From Gammaproteobacteria bacterium HGW-Gammaproteobacteria-13 (GTDB taxonomy: Bacteria > Pseudomonadota > Gammaproteobacteria > Pseudomonadales > Pseudomonadaceae): a DNA stretch of 64,000 nt. A program made the translations under genes and the position numbers. The first letter of the stretch is position 1. Each line of letters opens with the position of its first letter. The stretch covers positions 186,001-250,000 of the forward strand of contig PGZH01000011.1 in assembly GCA_002840155.1 (NCBI GenBank). The letters run 5' to 3'. Shown in pieces: positions 24,565 through 33,041 of this stretch. A model generated the notes under the pieces. That model was given only the letters and a program-made list of their open reading frames with translations, had not been told where the DNA came from and searched no databases.

Positions 24565-25131
24565 ATGCAAGGGGCGGGATTCTGGGTGGTGCTGGCGCTG
24601 CTGTTGGCGCTCGCTGGTTTGACGATTTATTACTACAACCGCCTGGTATTCAACCGCGCGCGGGTGGCCGAGGCGTGGAGCGGTATCGACGTGCAGCTCA
24701 AGCGTCGCGCCAGCCTGATTCCGGCGCTGGTCGAGTGCGTGCGCCAGTACATGAGTTACGAGCAGGGCACCCTGCAGGCACTGGTGCAGGAGCGCATGCG
24801 TGCGGTGCAGCTGGCCGATTCGCCGCTGGGCGAGCGGGCGCCGGTGGAGGCGCATCTGGGTACTCAGTTGCGCCAGCTGTTTGCCCTGGTCGAGGATTAC
24901 CCGGCGCTCAAGGCCGACGGCCAGTTTCTCGATCTGCAGCGCAACATCAGCGAGGTTGAGGAGCATATCCAGATGGCCCGGCGTTACTACAACGGCGCGG
25001 TGCGCGAGCTGAATGTGCTGGTCGAGTCGGTGCCGAGCAACCTGGTGGCGCGGCCCTTTGCCTTTACCCAGGCCGAGTATTTCAGCCTGGATGATCCGCG
25101 TGACGCCCAGTCGCCAAAAATGGAGTTTTGA
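24565..25131 (+). CDS. LemA family protein
   Basis: 188 aa, with ribosome-binding site AAGGAG. N-terminal membrane segment (~residues 7-25) with the bulk in the periplasm. LemA signatures are YNRLVFNRARVAEAWSGIDVQLKRRASLIPALV and RRYYNGAVRELN, and the C-terminal end (SVPSNLVARPFAF) matches the family. It lies one base before the DUF2207 gene, a conserved pairing. The function is unknown; it is probably part of an envelope complex with the DUF2207 protein. Confidence 0.9.
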   Translation: MQGAGFWVVLALLLALAGLTIYYYNRLVFNRARVAEAWSGIDVQLKRRASLIPALVECVRQYMSYEQGTLQALVQERMRAVQLADSPLGERAPVEAHLGTQLRQLFALVEDYPALKADGQFLDLQRNISEVEEHIQMARRYYNGAVRELNVLVESVPSNLVARPFAFTQAEYFSLDDPRDAQSPKMEF

Positions 25132-25132
25132 C

Positions 25133-27061
25133 ATGCTGCGAGTGCTGCGTTTTGCCCTGTTGAGCCTGTGCCTGCTGCCGTTGTGGGCCGCAGCCGCCGA
25201 GGTGATCGAAGACTTTGCCGTGACCCTGCAGGTGCAGGCGGACGGCAACCTGCTGGTGACCGAGCGGATTACCGTGCAGGCCGAAGGTGAGCAGATCAAG
25301 CGCGGTATCTACCGCGATCTGCCGGTCAGCTACAGCTTGCCCCTGGGGCTGTTGCAGAGCAGCCCGATCACCCTGCTTGGCGTGAGCCGCGATGGCCAGG
25401 CGGAGCGGGCGCGGGTCGAACAGAACGGCAGCTGGGTGCGCTATTACCTCGGCTCGGCCGACCATCTGCTGCAGCCGGGGCGTTATCAGTACGAGCTGCG
25501 TTACCGGGTTGAGCGCCAGCTGTTGCACCACTTCAATAGCGACGAGCTGTATTGGAACGTCACCGGTAATCAGTGGGTGTTTCCGATTCTCCAGGCCTCG
25601 GTCGAGGTCAAGCTGCCGCCGGGTGCGCGGATTGGTGATCTGGCCGGCTATACAGGCGCTGATGGTGAGCAGGGCCAGGCCTACGAGGTGCTTGAGCAGC
25701 GCGACGGCTACCTGCGCCTGGCCACCACCGAAGCCTTGCCGGCCTACCACGGCCTGACGGTGGCCGTGGATTGGCCAGCCGGCCTGGTGGCGCGGCCGGG
25801 TGTAGCGCAGCGCCTGGGCTCTCTGCTGCTGGATAACCTCGGTCTGTGCTTGGGCGCGCTGCTGCTGGTCGGCCTGGTGATTTTTTATCTGCGGGCCTGG
25901 GATCGGGTCGGCCGTGACCCTGAAAAGGGCCTGATCATTCCGCTGTTCGAGGCCCCGCGGGGCATGAGCGCAGTGCAGGCCGGCTACCTCTGGCATCGCG
26001 GGTTGCGTGGCGACTACGACTCGGCGCGAGTGCTCAGTGTGTGCTTCACCGATTGGGCCATACGCCGGCTGATTCAATTGAAGGACAGGCCCAGGGCCGA
26101 TGGCTTTGTGGTCACCCTGGGCGCTGCGCAGCCTGATCAGCCGCAGACCAATGAGCGTGAGCCTTTGGCTTTGCTGTTCCCCAAAGGTCAGGACAGCAAG
26201 CCACTGGTCCTTGGCGCTCGCTACGAGCGCCGACTGGTGGCGGCTCAAGAGCATGTGATCAACCACCTTAAGAGCGAGGGCAAGCACTGGTTCAGCCATA
26301 ACCGCGGCATCTGGGCTTGGGGGCTGTTCTGGGCGATTGCCGCCTGTCTGTTGATGGTGTTTGCCGGGGCCCACGGCGCGGACGAGATGGCCGGCGGATT
26401 TGCCGGTGTGATGTTTACCTTGGGCTTTGGCGTGCCGTCGCTGTTTGTGCTGCGCATGGCCTGGCAACAACCCACTTGGGGTAAGAAGATCGGCCTGAGC
26501 CTGGCAGGTTTGATGTTTATCTGGCCGGTGCCGATTGGCTTGTGGATGCTCAGCGAGGCGGCGTCCGTGCCGGCCTTGCTGCTGCTCTGCATGTATGTGC
26601 TGGTGGTGGTGCTGTTTTATTACCTGCTACCGGCGCCATCGGTCGAAGGGCGGCGTTTGCTCGATCAGCTGGAAGGCTATCGCGACTACCTGCAACTGGC
26701 GGAAAGTGACGCGCTGGCCCTGGCCGACAATGTCCCGGCGATGAGCATCGCGCTGTACGAAAAACACCTGCCCTACGCCATGGCTCTGGGCGTGGAAGAC
26801 AAATGGAGCGCACGCTTTAGCGCAGCGCTGGCCAGCGGCCTGATCGACCCGGCGCAGAGTGACTATCAACCGGACTGGTATCACAGCCGCAGCTCATTCA
26901 GCACCCCGTTGGCGATGAGCGCGGCCCTGGCGGCCGGCCTGAGCAGCGCCACGGCGCTGGCTTCATCACCACCGTCGAGCAGCTCGTCAGACGGTGGCGG
27001 TTCATCTGGCGGTGGTTCGTCAGGTGGCGGCGGCGGTGGCGGGGGAGGCGGCGGTTGGTAG
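25133..27061 (+). CDS. DUF2207 membrane protein with poly-Gly tail
   Basis: 642 aa from 25133, the ATG right after the LemA stop; the upstream frame overlaps lemA and is not used. A signal peptide ends at WAAAAE. The DUF2207 periplasmic domain is ~22-220 (VIEDFAVTLQVQADGNLLVTERI, KRGIYRDLP). A membrane segment is at ~235-257, followed by a cytoplasmic domain, four more TM segments (~395-500) and a C-terminal domain. The protein ends in a Ser/Gly-rich low-complexity tail with a run of eleven glycines and a terminal Trp. It is transcribed with lemA. Confidence 0.88.
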   Translation: MLRVLRFALLSLCLLPLWAAAAEVIEDFAVTLQVQADGNLLVTERITVQAEGEQIKRGIYRDLPVSYSLPLGLLQSSPITLLGVSRDGQAERARVEQNGSWVRYYLGSADHLLQPGRYQYELRYRVERQLLHHFNSDELYWNVTGNQWVFPILQASVEVKLPPGARIGDLAGYTGADGEQGQAYEVLEQRDGYLRLATTEALPAYHGLTVAVDWPAGLVARPGVAQRLGSLLLDNLGLCLGALLLVGLVIFYLRAWDRVGRDPEKGLIIPLFEAPRGMSAVQAGYLWHRGLRGDYDSARVLSVCFTDWAIRRLIQLKDRPRADGFVVTLGAAQPDQPQTNEREPLALLFPKGQDSKPLVLGARYERRLVAAQEHVINHLKSEGKHWFSHNRGIWAWGLFWAIAACLLMVFAGAHGADEMAGGFAGVMFTLGFGVPSLFVLRMAWQQPTWGKKIGLSLAGLMFIWPVPIGLWMLSEAASVPALLLLCMYVLVVVLFYYLLPAPSVEGRRLLDQLEGYRDYLQLAESDALALADNVPAMSIALYEKHLPYAMALGVEDKWSARFSAALASGLIDPAQSDYQPDWYHSRSSFSTPLAMSAALAAGLSSATALASSPPSSSSSDGGGSSGGGSSGGGGGGGGGGGW

Positions 27062-27075
27062 GGCGCCAAGTGCTG

Positions 27076-27190
27076 CTGTAGGAGCGGGGGGGACGCCCAG
27101 TTATTGCCCGCGATCACAGTCAATCCAATAACATCGCGGCCAAGGCTGCGATTCGCACGCATGGATTAGGCATCCCCGCGGTTCCTACAG
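27076..27190. repeat. REP-like inverted repeat, CTGTAGGA ... TCCTACAG
   Basis: A 115-bp element with 8-bp terminal arms and inner GCCCGCGAT / ATCGCGGCC segments, between the convergent DUF2207 and small membrane-protein genes. Confidence 0.55.
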
Positions 27191-27212
27191 GTTTGCGGTA
27201 TCTGTCACAACA

Positions 27213-27449
27213 CTAAGGCTTACGAGTTTCCTGCAGCTTGGCCAGCAAGGCTTCGCTTTTTTCCAGCTGCTCGGCCTCGCTGAGCAGCGGGTTTTCCAAC
27301 ACGCTGTCGAGTTGTGCGATCAGCTCACTCTGCCGGTTGATTCGCTCATCGAGCTTTTCCAGCTTGCGCTGGTTGTGCCAGCTCCACAGCGCCAGGGCGC
27401 AGGCGGCCAGCACCACGGCGGCCAGCACGATCATCGTCAGGGTGTTCAT
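27213..27449 (-). CDS. Small membrane-anchored coiled-coil protein
   Basis: 78 aa. TM at residues 5-24 (TMIVLAAVVLAACALALWSW) then a charged helical coiled coil (KLEKLDERINRQSELIAQLD). The start overlaps the stop of the GNAT gene (ATGA), so it is coupled to it. Function unknown. Confidence 0.7.
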   Translation of the reverse strand: MNTLTMIVLAAVVLAACALALWSWHNQRKLEKLDERINRQSELIAQLDSVLENPLLSEAEQLEKSEALLAKLQETRKP

Positions 27450-27940
27450 CGCGGCTCCAGAATTTTGCCCATCAGCATGCGCGGCAAAATAACAGCGCCG
27501 CGCGTCACCGTCTGTGCCTGTTGCACAGAAAATCCCTGGCCGGCAAAAAACGCCTGGGCTGCCAGGCTGGCCTCGGTATGCAGCTCACGCACACCCGCCG
27601 CCCGCAGGCGTTGCTCGGCAGCGGCATACAAGGCGCTGGCGACACCTTGGCGAGCAAAGCCGGGTGCGGTGAATAGCAGATCGATATGGCCATCCAGGCT
27701 AAAGCCGATAAAACCGGCTATAGCGCAGCCATCTTCGGCGATAAGTAGCTCAATTGAAGCAAAACGTGTTTGCCAGGCCTGCAAGTCTGCAACCTCGGGA
27801 GACCAGGCCTGCCGCTGCGCCGCGTCGTAGTGCTCGGTGGTCAATTGGCTGACTGAGGCCTGGAACAGCGCGACCACGGTTGGCAGATCCTCGGGTTGGT
27901 AGGCCCGCAGGTGGAATGTGGCGGGCAGTGGTCTGGTCAT
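27446..27940 (-). CDS. GNAT family N-acetyltransferase
   Basis: 164 aa from the ATG at 27940; a TTG five codons upstream is a weaker choice. Motifs: FHLRAYQPEDLPTVVALF at the start, IAGFIGFSLDGHIDLLFTAPGFARQGVASAL (acetyl-CoA loop R/QxxGxA as RQGVAS) and EASLAAQAFFAGQGF. It resembles the YafP/PhnO-like group that acetylates small amines. Coupled to the small membrane protein downstream. Confidence 0.87.
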   Translation of the reverse strand: MTRPLPATFHLRAYQPEDLPTVVALFQASVSQLTTEHYDAAQRQAWSPEVADLQAWQTRFASIELLIAEDGCAIAGFIGFSLDGHIDLLFTAPGFARQGVASALYAAAEQRLRAAGVRELHTEASLAAQAFFAGQGFSVQQAQTVTRGAVILPRMLMGKILEPR

Positions 27941-28002
27941 CGGGCATACCTGCAATGGGCTGCCCCGCAGGTTAGCGCTGCCTATGGATCAGGTAAATCG
28001 CC

Positions 28003-28893
28003 TCAGCGCCAGTTCCAGGTGCTGGCGGCCACTGCGTCGTGGGCGTGCAGGCTTTCCGCGTGCACCACGCGCAAGTGAAAGGCGCTGAAGGCCGCTTGTT
28101 CGCGCAATGCGCTGTGCAGGCGGCGGGCGGCGTCTTCGCAGAACATCAGGTTCTGTCCGTTGGCCAGGGCGAATGCCTGTTCGTCGGCGCGCTTTACCGC
28201 CGTCTGCACCGCAGTGCCGAGGGCCTGTTCGGCGGCGTTGATCAGCTCAACCAGCGGTAATTGCGTGCTGTCGGCCTGCAGGCGCACCTGCAGGGTGGCG
28301 GTGCTGCGCTGGCTGTGCGGCGTGGCGACGATGCCCTGGGGTGAGCCGAGCCAGGCCAGCAGTTGTGCGTGGTCCAGCGGCCGGCCTGCGAAGTCCTCGA
28401 TAAAGCGCTGCTGGATCAGCTGGCGCGCCAGTGCGGCTGAGCAGGGACAGGTCGAGGAATAGGCCACTTCTACCTGCAGTTCCACGTGAAACCCCCATGA
28501 ATCCTGGCGTGCACGCACTTCGAAGGGGTAGGCCTTCCATCCGGCGAGGGGGCTGACCAGCGCTGGGCGACTGAGCAACACCTCGCCGCGCAAGGTGATC
28601 GACGCCTGCTGCGACAGGTCCTGATGGCTATCGAGAAACGCGCTCAGCAGCTGCTGCAGCGTCGCCGGGCTGAGTGCCTGATGCTCCAACGCATGCAGCG
28701 CCAGGTACAGGCGCGACATATGAATGCCGCGGGCATTGCCGTCATCCAGGCTGACCCCGACATCGGCGTGGGCATGGACGCGCTGCCCAGCCAGGTTGAT
28801 CGGCAGCGCGATGCCCTGCATGCCAACCCAGTCCAGCGCCTGTACGTGGGCAGGTATTTGCGCGGCTATGTCCGGCAAGGTCAGTGCGTTCAT
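28003..28893 (-). CDS. folE2: GTP cyclohydrolase FolE2 (type IB)
   Basis: 296 aa, the usual length. It converts GTP to 7,8-dihydroneopterin triphosphate for folate synthesis without a strict zinc need, replacing zinc-dependent FolE in zinc starvation. Seen: DVGVSLDDGNARGIHMSRLY, the metal-binding Cys in YSSTCPCSAALARQLI, and FCEDAARRLHSAL near the C terminus. It is transcribed divergently from dksA2 across a Zur-type box at 28925-28939, which fits the known Zur regulons of pseudomonads. Confidence 0.93.
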   Translation of the reverse strand: MNALTLPDIAAQIPAHVQALDWVGMQGIALPINLAGQRVHAHADVGVSLDDGNARGIHMSRLYLALHALEHQALSPATLQQLLSAFLDSHQDLSQQASITLRGEVLLSRPALVSPLAGWKAYPFEVRARQDSWGFHVELQVEVAYSSTCPCSAALARQLIQQRFIEDFAGRPLDHAQLLAWLGSPQGIVATPHSQRSTATLQVRLQADSTQLPLVELINAAEQALGTAVQTAVKRADEQAFALANGQNLMFCEDAARRLHSALREQAAFSAFHLRVVHAESLHAHDAVAASTWNWR

Positions 28894-28921
28894 CAGAAAT
28901 CTGCCGCTTGGTGATGGATTT

Positions 28922-28941
28922 AAATGTTATGTTATAACAAG
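28922..28941. promoter_or_regulatory. Zur box between folE2 and dksA2
   Basis: Palindromic core TGTTATGTTATAACA (28925-28939), close to the gammaproteobacterial Zur consensus (GTTATA-type dyads). It is 29 bases from the folE2 start and 28 from dksA2, so one site can repress both genes when zinc is replete. Confidence 0.8.
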
Positions 28942-28966
28942 TAAATGACAAAGCCAGCGAATCCTG

Positions 28967-29413
28967 ATGATGACTGAAACGCCGCTCACCCACGCCGAGC
29001 TGCTCACCCACGCCGAGCTGCTCGCCCAGCCGGCGGATGACTATATGAACGCCGCGCAGCAGCAGTTCTTCCGCGCGCTGTTGCTCAACCAGCGCGATGA
29101 ACTGCAAACGCGCATTGCCGAAGAGTTCGAAGGCCTGCGCGAGCGCGAAACCAGCAGCGACCCCGCCGACATCGGCAGCGCCGAAGAGCAGCGCCAATGG
29201 CAGCTGCGTCTGCTGGAGCGGGAAAAAAAGCTGCTCGACAAGATCGACGAAGCCCTCGACCGCCTGGCCCGTGGCGAATACGGCTGGTGCGTCGAGACCG
29301 GCGAACCCATCGGCCTTAAGCGCCTGCTGCTACGACCCACCGCGAGCCTGTGCATCGAAGCCAAAGAGCGCCAAGAACAACGTGAAAAGCATCTGCGCCA
29401 CGCAGAATTCTGA
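28967..29413 (+). CDS. dksA2: DksA2, zinc-independent DksA paralog
   Basis: 148 aa. The coiled-coil with the catalytic-loop acidic residues is ~35-105 (DELQTRIAEEFEGLRE...SSDPADIGSAEEQ). The globular domain has CVETGEPI...LCIEA, where two of the four zinc-finger cysteines are replaced (CxxT...CxxA), the hallmark of DksA2. It binds RNA polymerase with ppGpp when zinc is scarce. The N terminus carries a perfect 18-bp tandem duplication (28985-29020, LTHAEL twice), making it slightly long for the family. A shorter start one codon down (29970 is not valid; 28970) is equally possible. Last gene overlap: its stop overlaps an ATG of the GTPase gene. Confidence 0.9.
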   Translation: MMTETPLTHAELLTHAELLAQPADDYMNAAQQQFFRALLLNQRDELQTRIAEEFEGLRERETSSDPADIGSAEEQRQWQLRLLEREKKLLDKIDEALDRLARGEYGWCVETGEPIGLKRLLLRPTASLCIEAKERQEQREKHLRHAEF

Positions 29414-29427
29414 TGGAGCCTGCAACC

Positions 29428-30633
29428 ATGACCAAGCGTCTTCCCGTAACCGTTTTATCCGGCTTTCTCGGCGCCGGTAAAAGCACCCTGCTCAACGCCA
29501 TCCTGAAAAACCGCCAGGGTTTAAAAGTGGCGGTGATCGTTAACGATATGAGCGAGATCAACATCGATGGCAGCGAAGTTCAGCGTGATGTCAGCCTGAA
29601 CCGCGCCGAAGAAAAACTCGTGGAAATGAGCAACGGCTGCATTTGCTGCACCCTGCGCGAAGACCTGCTGGAAGAAGTCGGCCGCTTGGCCCGCGATGGC
29701 CGCTTCGACTATCTGCTGATCGAATCCACCGGCATTTCCGAACCGCTGCCGGTGGCCGAGACCTTCACCTTCCGCGGTGAAGATGGCCAGAGCCTGGCCG
29801 ATGTGGCGAGCCTGGACTGCATGGTGACGGTGGTCGACGGGGTGAACTTTCTACGCGATTTCCACGAGGCCGAAAGCCTGGCCAGCCGTGGCGAAACCCT
29901 GGGCGAGGAGGACGAGCGCTCAATCACCGACCTGCTGATTGAGCAGGTGGAATTCGCCGATGTGCTGCTGATCAGTAAGATCGACCTGATCAGCAGCCAC
30001 GAGCGTGAAGAGCTGATGGCCATCCTCAAGGGCCTTAACACCCACGCCGAGATCCTGCCGATGGCCATGGGCGCAGTGCCGCTGGAGAAAATCCTCAACA
30101 CCGGCCGCTTCGACTTCGCGCGCGCGGCCGAAGCGCCTGGATGGCTTAAGGAGCTGCGCGGTGAGCATGTGCCGGAAACCGAGGAATACGGCATTGCTTC
30201 CACGGCTTACCGAGCGCGCAAGCCGCTGCACCCCGAGCGCTTCTTCAACTTTATTAATCGCGAATGGACCAATGGCCGCTTGCTGCGCAGCAAGGGCTTC
30301 TTCTGGCTGGCCAGCAAGTACCAGGAGGCCGGCAGCTGGTCTCAGGCTGGCGGTTTGATGCGCCACGGTTTTGCCGGGCGCTGGTGGCGCTTCGTGCCCA
30401 AGGCGCAATGGCCGACCGACGACGAAGGGCTGCAGGCAATTATGAAAAACTGGCAGGCGCAGACCGGCGACTGTCGCCAGGAGCTGGTGTTTATCGGCCA
30501 GAACATCGACTTCACCCAGCTGACCACAGAGCTGGATGCCTGCCTGCTGACCGATGCGGAAATGGCCCTGGGCGTGGACGCCTGGCAGGCGCTGCCCGAC
30601 CCCTTCGGCCCTTGGCATGAGGAGGCCGCCTGA
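29428..30633 (+). CDS. COG0523-family zinc-starvation GTPase (ZigA/CobW-like)
   Basis: 401 aa from 29428, where GGAG lies 9 bases upstream; an ATG at 29413 overlapping the dksA2 stop is the alternative. G3E GTPase motifs: VLSGFLGAGKSTLL (Walker A), NGCICCTLREDLL (CxCC metal motif), ESTGISEP (switch) and SKIDL. The C-terminal CobW_C domain follows residue ~250. It is thought to deliver zinc to essential enzymes during starvation. Its place after the Zur box in a dksA2-GTPase-DUF1826 operon supports this. Confidence 0.92.
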   Translation: MTKRLPVTVLSGFLGAGKSTLLNAILKNRQGLKVAVIVNDMSEINIDGSEVQRDVSLNRAEEKLVEMSNGCICCTLREDLLEEVGRLARDGRFDYLLIESTGISEPLPVAETFTFRGEDGQSLADVASLDCMVTVVDGVNFLRDFHEAESLASRGETLGEEDERSITDLLIEQVEFADVLLISKIDLISSHEREELMAILKGLNTHAEILPMAMGAVPLEKILNTGRFDFARAAEAPGWLKELRGEHVPETEEYGIASTAYRARKPLHPERFFNFINREWTNGRLLRSKGFFWLASKYQEAGSWSQAGGLMRHGFAGRWWRFVPKAQWPTDDEGLQAIMKNWQAQTGDCRQELVFIGQNIDFTQLTTELDACLLTDAEMALGVDAWQALPDPFGPWHEEAA

Positions 30634-31277
30634 TGCTTGCACCTGTTCTGAGGCAGCCATTGCAGCAGGTCAGCAGCGAGCAGATCGACGTACTCGGCGA
30701 GGTGCTGCGCGACGAGGTCAATCTGGCTGTCTGGCAGCGCCAGTTGCCGGCGCAGATCAGCGATTTCGCCAACGCCCTGTTAGCTCAGGGCGAGCCACTG
30801 GGGCAATCCATGGTGCTGGAATTGGCCAGTTCGGAGAGCAAGGCGAACCTCAGCGGCCTGGTGGATGTGTACAGCGATCTGCCGGGCCAGGCGGCCTTTT
30901 TGCAGGATGTTAGCTGGCTGGTCAGCGCCTTTGCCTGCCTGTTCGACGCCAAACGCATCGGCCTGCGCTTGCGCATTCTCGATAAGGCCATGTGTCCGCG
31001 CTTTCACGTTGATCATGTGCCGGTGCGGCTGATTACCAGCTATGCCGGGGTAGGCAGTGAATGGCTGGAAGAGGGCGTGATGGCGCGCAGGCGTCTCGGT
31101 GATCCGGCGGCTGAGCCCAGTGATGCTGCGCTGATCAAGCGTGCCGAGAGCGGCCATGTGCTGCTGGCCAAGGGCGAGAAATGGATCGGCAACGAGGGCG
31201 GCGGCCTGATTCACCGCTCGCCGCAACCACCGGCCGGTGAGCGACCTTTATTGCTGACGCTGGATTGGCTGGCCTGA
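30633..31277 (+). CDS. DUF1826 protein of the Zur cluster
   Basis: 214 aa, ATG overlapping the GTPase stop by one base. The DUF1826 core is visible: NLAVWQRQLPAQISDF, LRILDKAMCPRFHVDHVPVRLITSYAGVGSEWL and AESGHVLLAKGEKW. The CPRFHVDH...R arrangement resembles an iron/2-oxoglutarate oxygenase-like HxD motif, but activity is unknown. The family regularly follows COG0523 genes in zinc-responsive operons. Confidence 0.88.
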   Translation: MLAPVLRQPLQQVSSEQIDVLGEVLRDEVNLAVWQRQLPAQISDFANALLAQGEPLGQSMVLELASSESKANLSGLVDVYSDLPGQAAFLQDVSWLVSAFACLFDAKRIGLRLRILDKAMCPRFHVDHVPVRLITSYAGVGSEWLEEGVMARRRLGDPAAEPSDAALIKRAESGHVLLAKGEKWIGNEGGGLIHRSPQPPAGERPLLLTLDWLA

Positions 31278-31284
31278 ATTTCAG

Positions 31285-31314
31285 GCAAAAAAATAGGCTG
31301 CGGGAAAGCAGCCT
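31285..31314 (-). terminator. Hairpin after DUF1826, T tract on the minus strand
   Basis: Stem AGGCTGC / GCAGCCT (31295-31301, 31308-31314). On the minus strand it is followed by a T-rich run (complement of the A7 at 31287-31293), so it is best as a terminator for leftward transcription. For the plus strand it gives only a hairpin. Confidence 0.55.
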
Positions 31315-31410
31315 TAAGCACCAGAAAGGCACACCGGCGCGTGACCCGGTATGCAGGGGTGAGGTACCCAAGGCCACTAGAACATAGGCATGGTGACGCT
31401 TTGATGACGG

Positions 31411-31558
31411 CTAGAAGGCTGTTGAAAAACTACCTACGTTGCCATTGCGGCGTTAAAAACAGGCTCAAAATGCTCATTTACAGCTCGTAAACTCCGCTTT
31501 TTCGCCTGTTTTTGCCTTGCACTGGCTGCCTCGCTAACGTTTTTCAACGGCCTGCTAG
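31411..31558. mobile_element. 148-bp MITE-like element
   Basis: Terminal inverted repeats of 20 bp (31411-31430 and 31539-31558, two mismatches) around GTTGAAAAAC / GTTTTTCAAC. The centre is AT-richer with no ORF. The right terminal repeat supplies the TAG stop of the minus-strand gene at 31555-31908. No transposase is present in the window, so it would be mobilised in trans. Confidence 0.75.
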
Positions 31559-31908
31559 CGCGCCATCCATACGCCCTTGCTCTGCTTTTCGCAGAAGGGC
31601 TTGAGGTAGGTGGCGTCGCTGGCCACGCCGTAATAGTGCACATCCTGCTTATAGGGCGTGCCGCCGACCGTGGCGTTGCGGCATACGCCAAACGAGCCCA
31701 TCGGGCACTGCTCGACAAACTCCACCTCGACCTTCTGGCCCTGCAACTGCGGCTGGCAAAAGCCGGTGCGGAACAGGTTGGGCGGGATGCTGCGGTTTTG
31801 CTGGCAGACCTTCACATCCAGGCGCTCGGCCTGGCTATGCACCACACAGGCTTCACCCCAGGCCAGGCCGGACAGTGTGAACAAGCTCAGCAGCAGAAAA
31901 ACGCGCAT
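31555..31908 (-). CDS. Small exported Cys-rich protein, unknown
   Basis: 117 aa. A signal peptide ends at GLAWG (residues 1-18). The mature part has six cysteines (EACVVH, KVCQQ, GFCQPQ, EQCPMG, GVCRNA, PFCEKQ), probably three disulfides, and is periplasmic. The gene ends ...WMAR with a TAG lying in the MITE-like terminal repeat, so the native C terminus may have been altered. No family was recognised. Confidence 0.7.
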   Translation of the reverse strand: MRVFLLLSLFTLSGLAWGEACVVHSQAERLDVKVCQQNRSIPPNLFRTGFCQPQLQGQKVEVEFVEQCPMGSFGVCRNATVGGTPYKQDVHYYGVASDATYLKPFCEKQSKGVWMAR

Positions 31909-32015
31909 CTATTGACCCTCTGAAAATATGCCGGCGACTCTAGCATGCTGTTTTTATTCAGTCTGCGCCCTGCACCGGGGTTCTCCCCAGGCCGGCAAAC
32001 CCGCACCATAGGCCC

Positions 32016-33041
32016 ATGCTGAAAAATATCCCTACCCATGTGATTGCCGGGCCGCTCGGCGCCGGCAAGACCAGCCTGATCCGCCATCTGCTAGCGCAGC
32101 GTCCGGCGCATGAGCGCTGGGCCGTGCTGATCAATGAATTCGGCCTGATCGGCCTGGATGCCGCGCTGCTGACCACGGACGACGACGGCGTTGCCTTGGG
32201 CGAAGTGGCAGGCGGTTGCCTGTGCTGCGTTAATGGCGTGCCGTTCCAGGTCGGCCTAGGCCGCCTGCTGCGCCAGGCCAAACCGGATCGCCTGCTGATC
32301 GAGCCCTCCGGCCTCGGCCATCCCCTGCAACTGCTGGAGCAGCTGGGCGCAGCGCCCTGGGCTGGCGTGCTGGCGGTGCAGGAGCCGCTGCTGGTGCTGG
32401 ATGCTCAGGCCCTGGTGGCAGGTGACGCGCTGCCGGAGAGCCAGCAGGCGACGCTTGGCCGCGCCGGCTTGCTGTTACTGAACAAGGCCGAAGGGCTGGA
32501 TGATGCAAGCAAGGCGCGCATCCAGGCGCAGCTGCCGCCACGACCGATTTACTGGACCCGTCAGGGCGCATTGCCACTGGCAGAACTGCCCGGCTTTAGT
32601 GCCCAGGCCGATAGCCACGATGCGCCGGATAACCTGCCCACCGGCAGCGCGCCACTGCCACAACTGTGGCGCAACCCGAGCGAGCCGATCTGCCAGATTC
32701 AGCAACAGGCCGAAGGCTGGAGCATCGGCTGGCGCTGGCACCCCAGTCAGCAGTTCGAACTGATGCGCGTACAGCAGTGGCTGAGCGGTCTGCCCTGGCG
32801 CCGCGCCAAGCTGGTGCTGCACAGCAACGCCGGCTGGCTGTCCGCCAATGCCCTGAACGGTGAGGCGCTGCACTGGCAAAACAGCGAATGGCGCCAGGAC
32901 TCGCGGCTGGAACTGATCTTCACCGGTGCGCAGGATGTGCCGGCGTTGCAGGCTGGGTGTGCTGCCTGTGTATTAGCGCCAGATCATTTCGGCCAGGCTG
33001 CCGAACAGCAGAATCAGCACCGCAAGGGCGCTGATACTTAA
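32016..33041 (+). CDS. Second COG0523-family GTPase (CobW/YjiA-like)
   Basis: 341 aa. P-loop GPLGAGKTSLI, the CxCC motif in GGCLCCVNGVPFQ, LIEPSGLGHPL (switch) and LNKAEGL (NKxD variant, NKAE). The C-terminal CobW_C part ends with CAACVLAPD. It differs clearly from the GTPase at 29428, so the cluster carries two separate subfamilies of putative zinc metallochaperones. No Zur box was found directly upstream. Confidence 0.88.
   Translation: MLKNIPTHVIAGPLGAGKTSLIRHLLAQRPAHERWAVLINEFGLIGLDAALLTTDDDGVALGEVAGGCLCCVNGVPFQVGLGRLLRQAKPDRLLIEPSGLGHPLQLLEQLGAAPWAGVLAVQEPLLVLDAQALVAGDALPESQQATLGRAGLLLLNKAEGLDDASKARIQAQLPPRPIYWTRQGALPLAELPGFSAQADSHDAPDNLPTGSAPLPQLWRNPSEPICQIQQQAEGWSIGWRWHPSQQFELMRVQQWLSGLPWRRAKLVLHSNAGWLSANALNGEALHWQNSEWRQDSRLELIFTGAQDVPALQAGCAACVLAPDHFGQAAEQQNQHRKGADT

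Noticed and set aside
27000-27060. Coding sequence end of the DUF2207 gene as a simple-sequence artefact
   Set aside because: The GGC-rich tract keeps the frame and ends in a normal stop; glycine-rich tails are common in this family, so the gene was kept intact.
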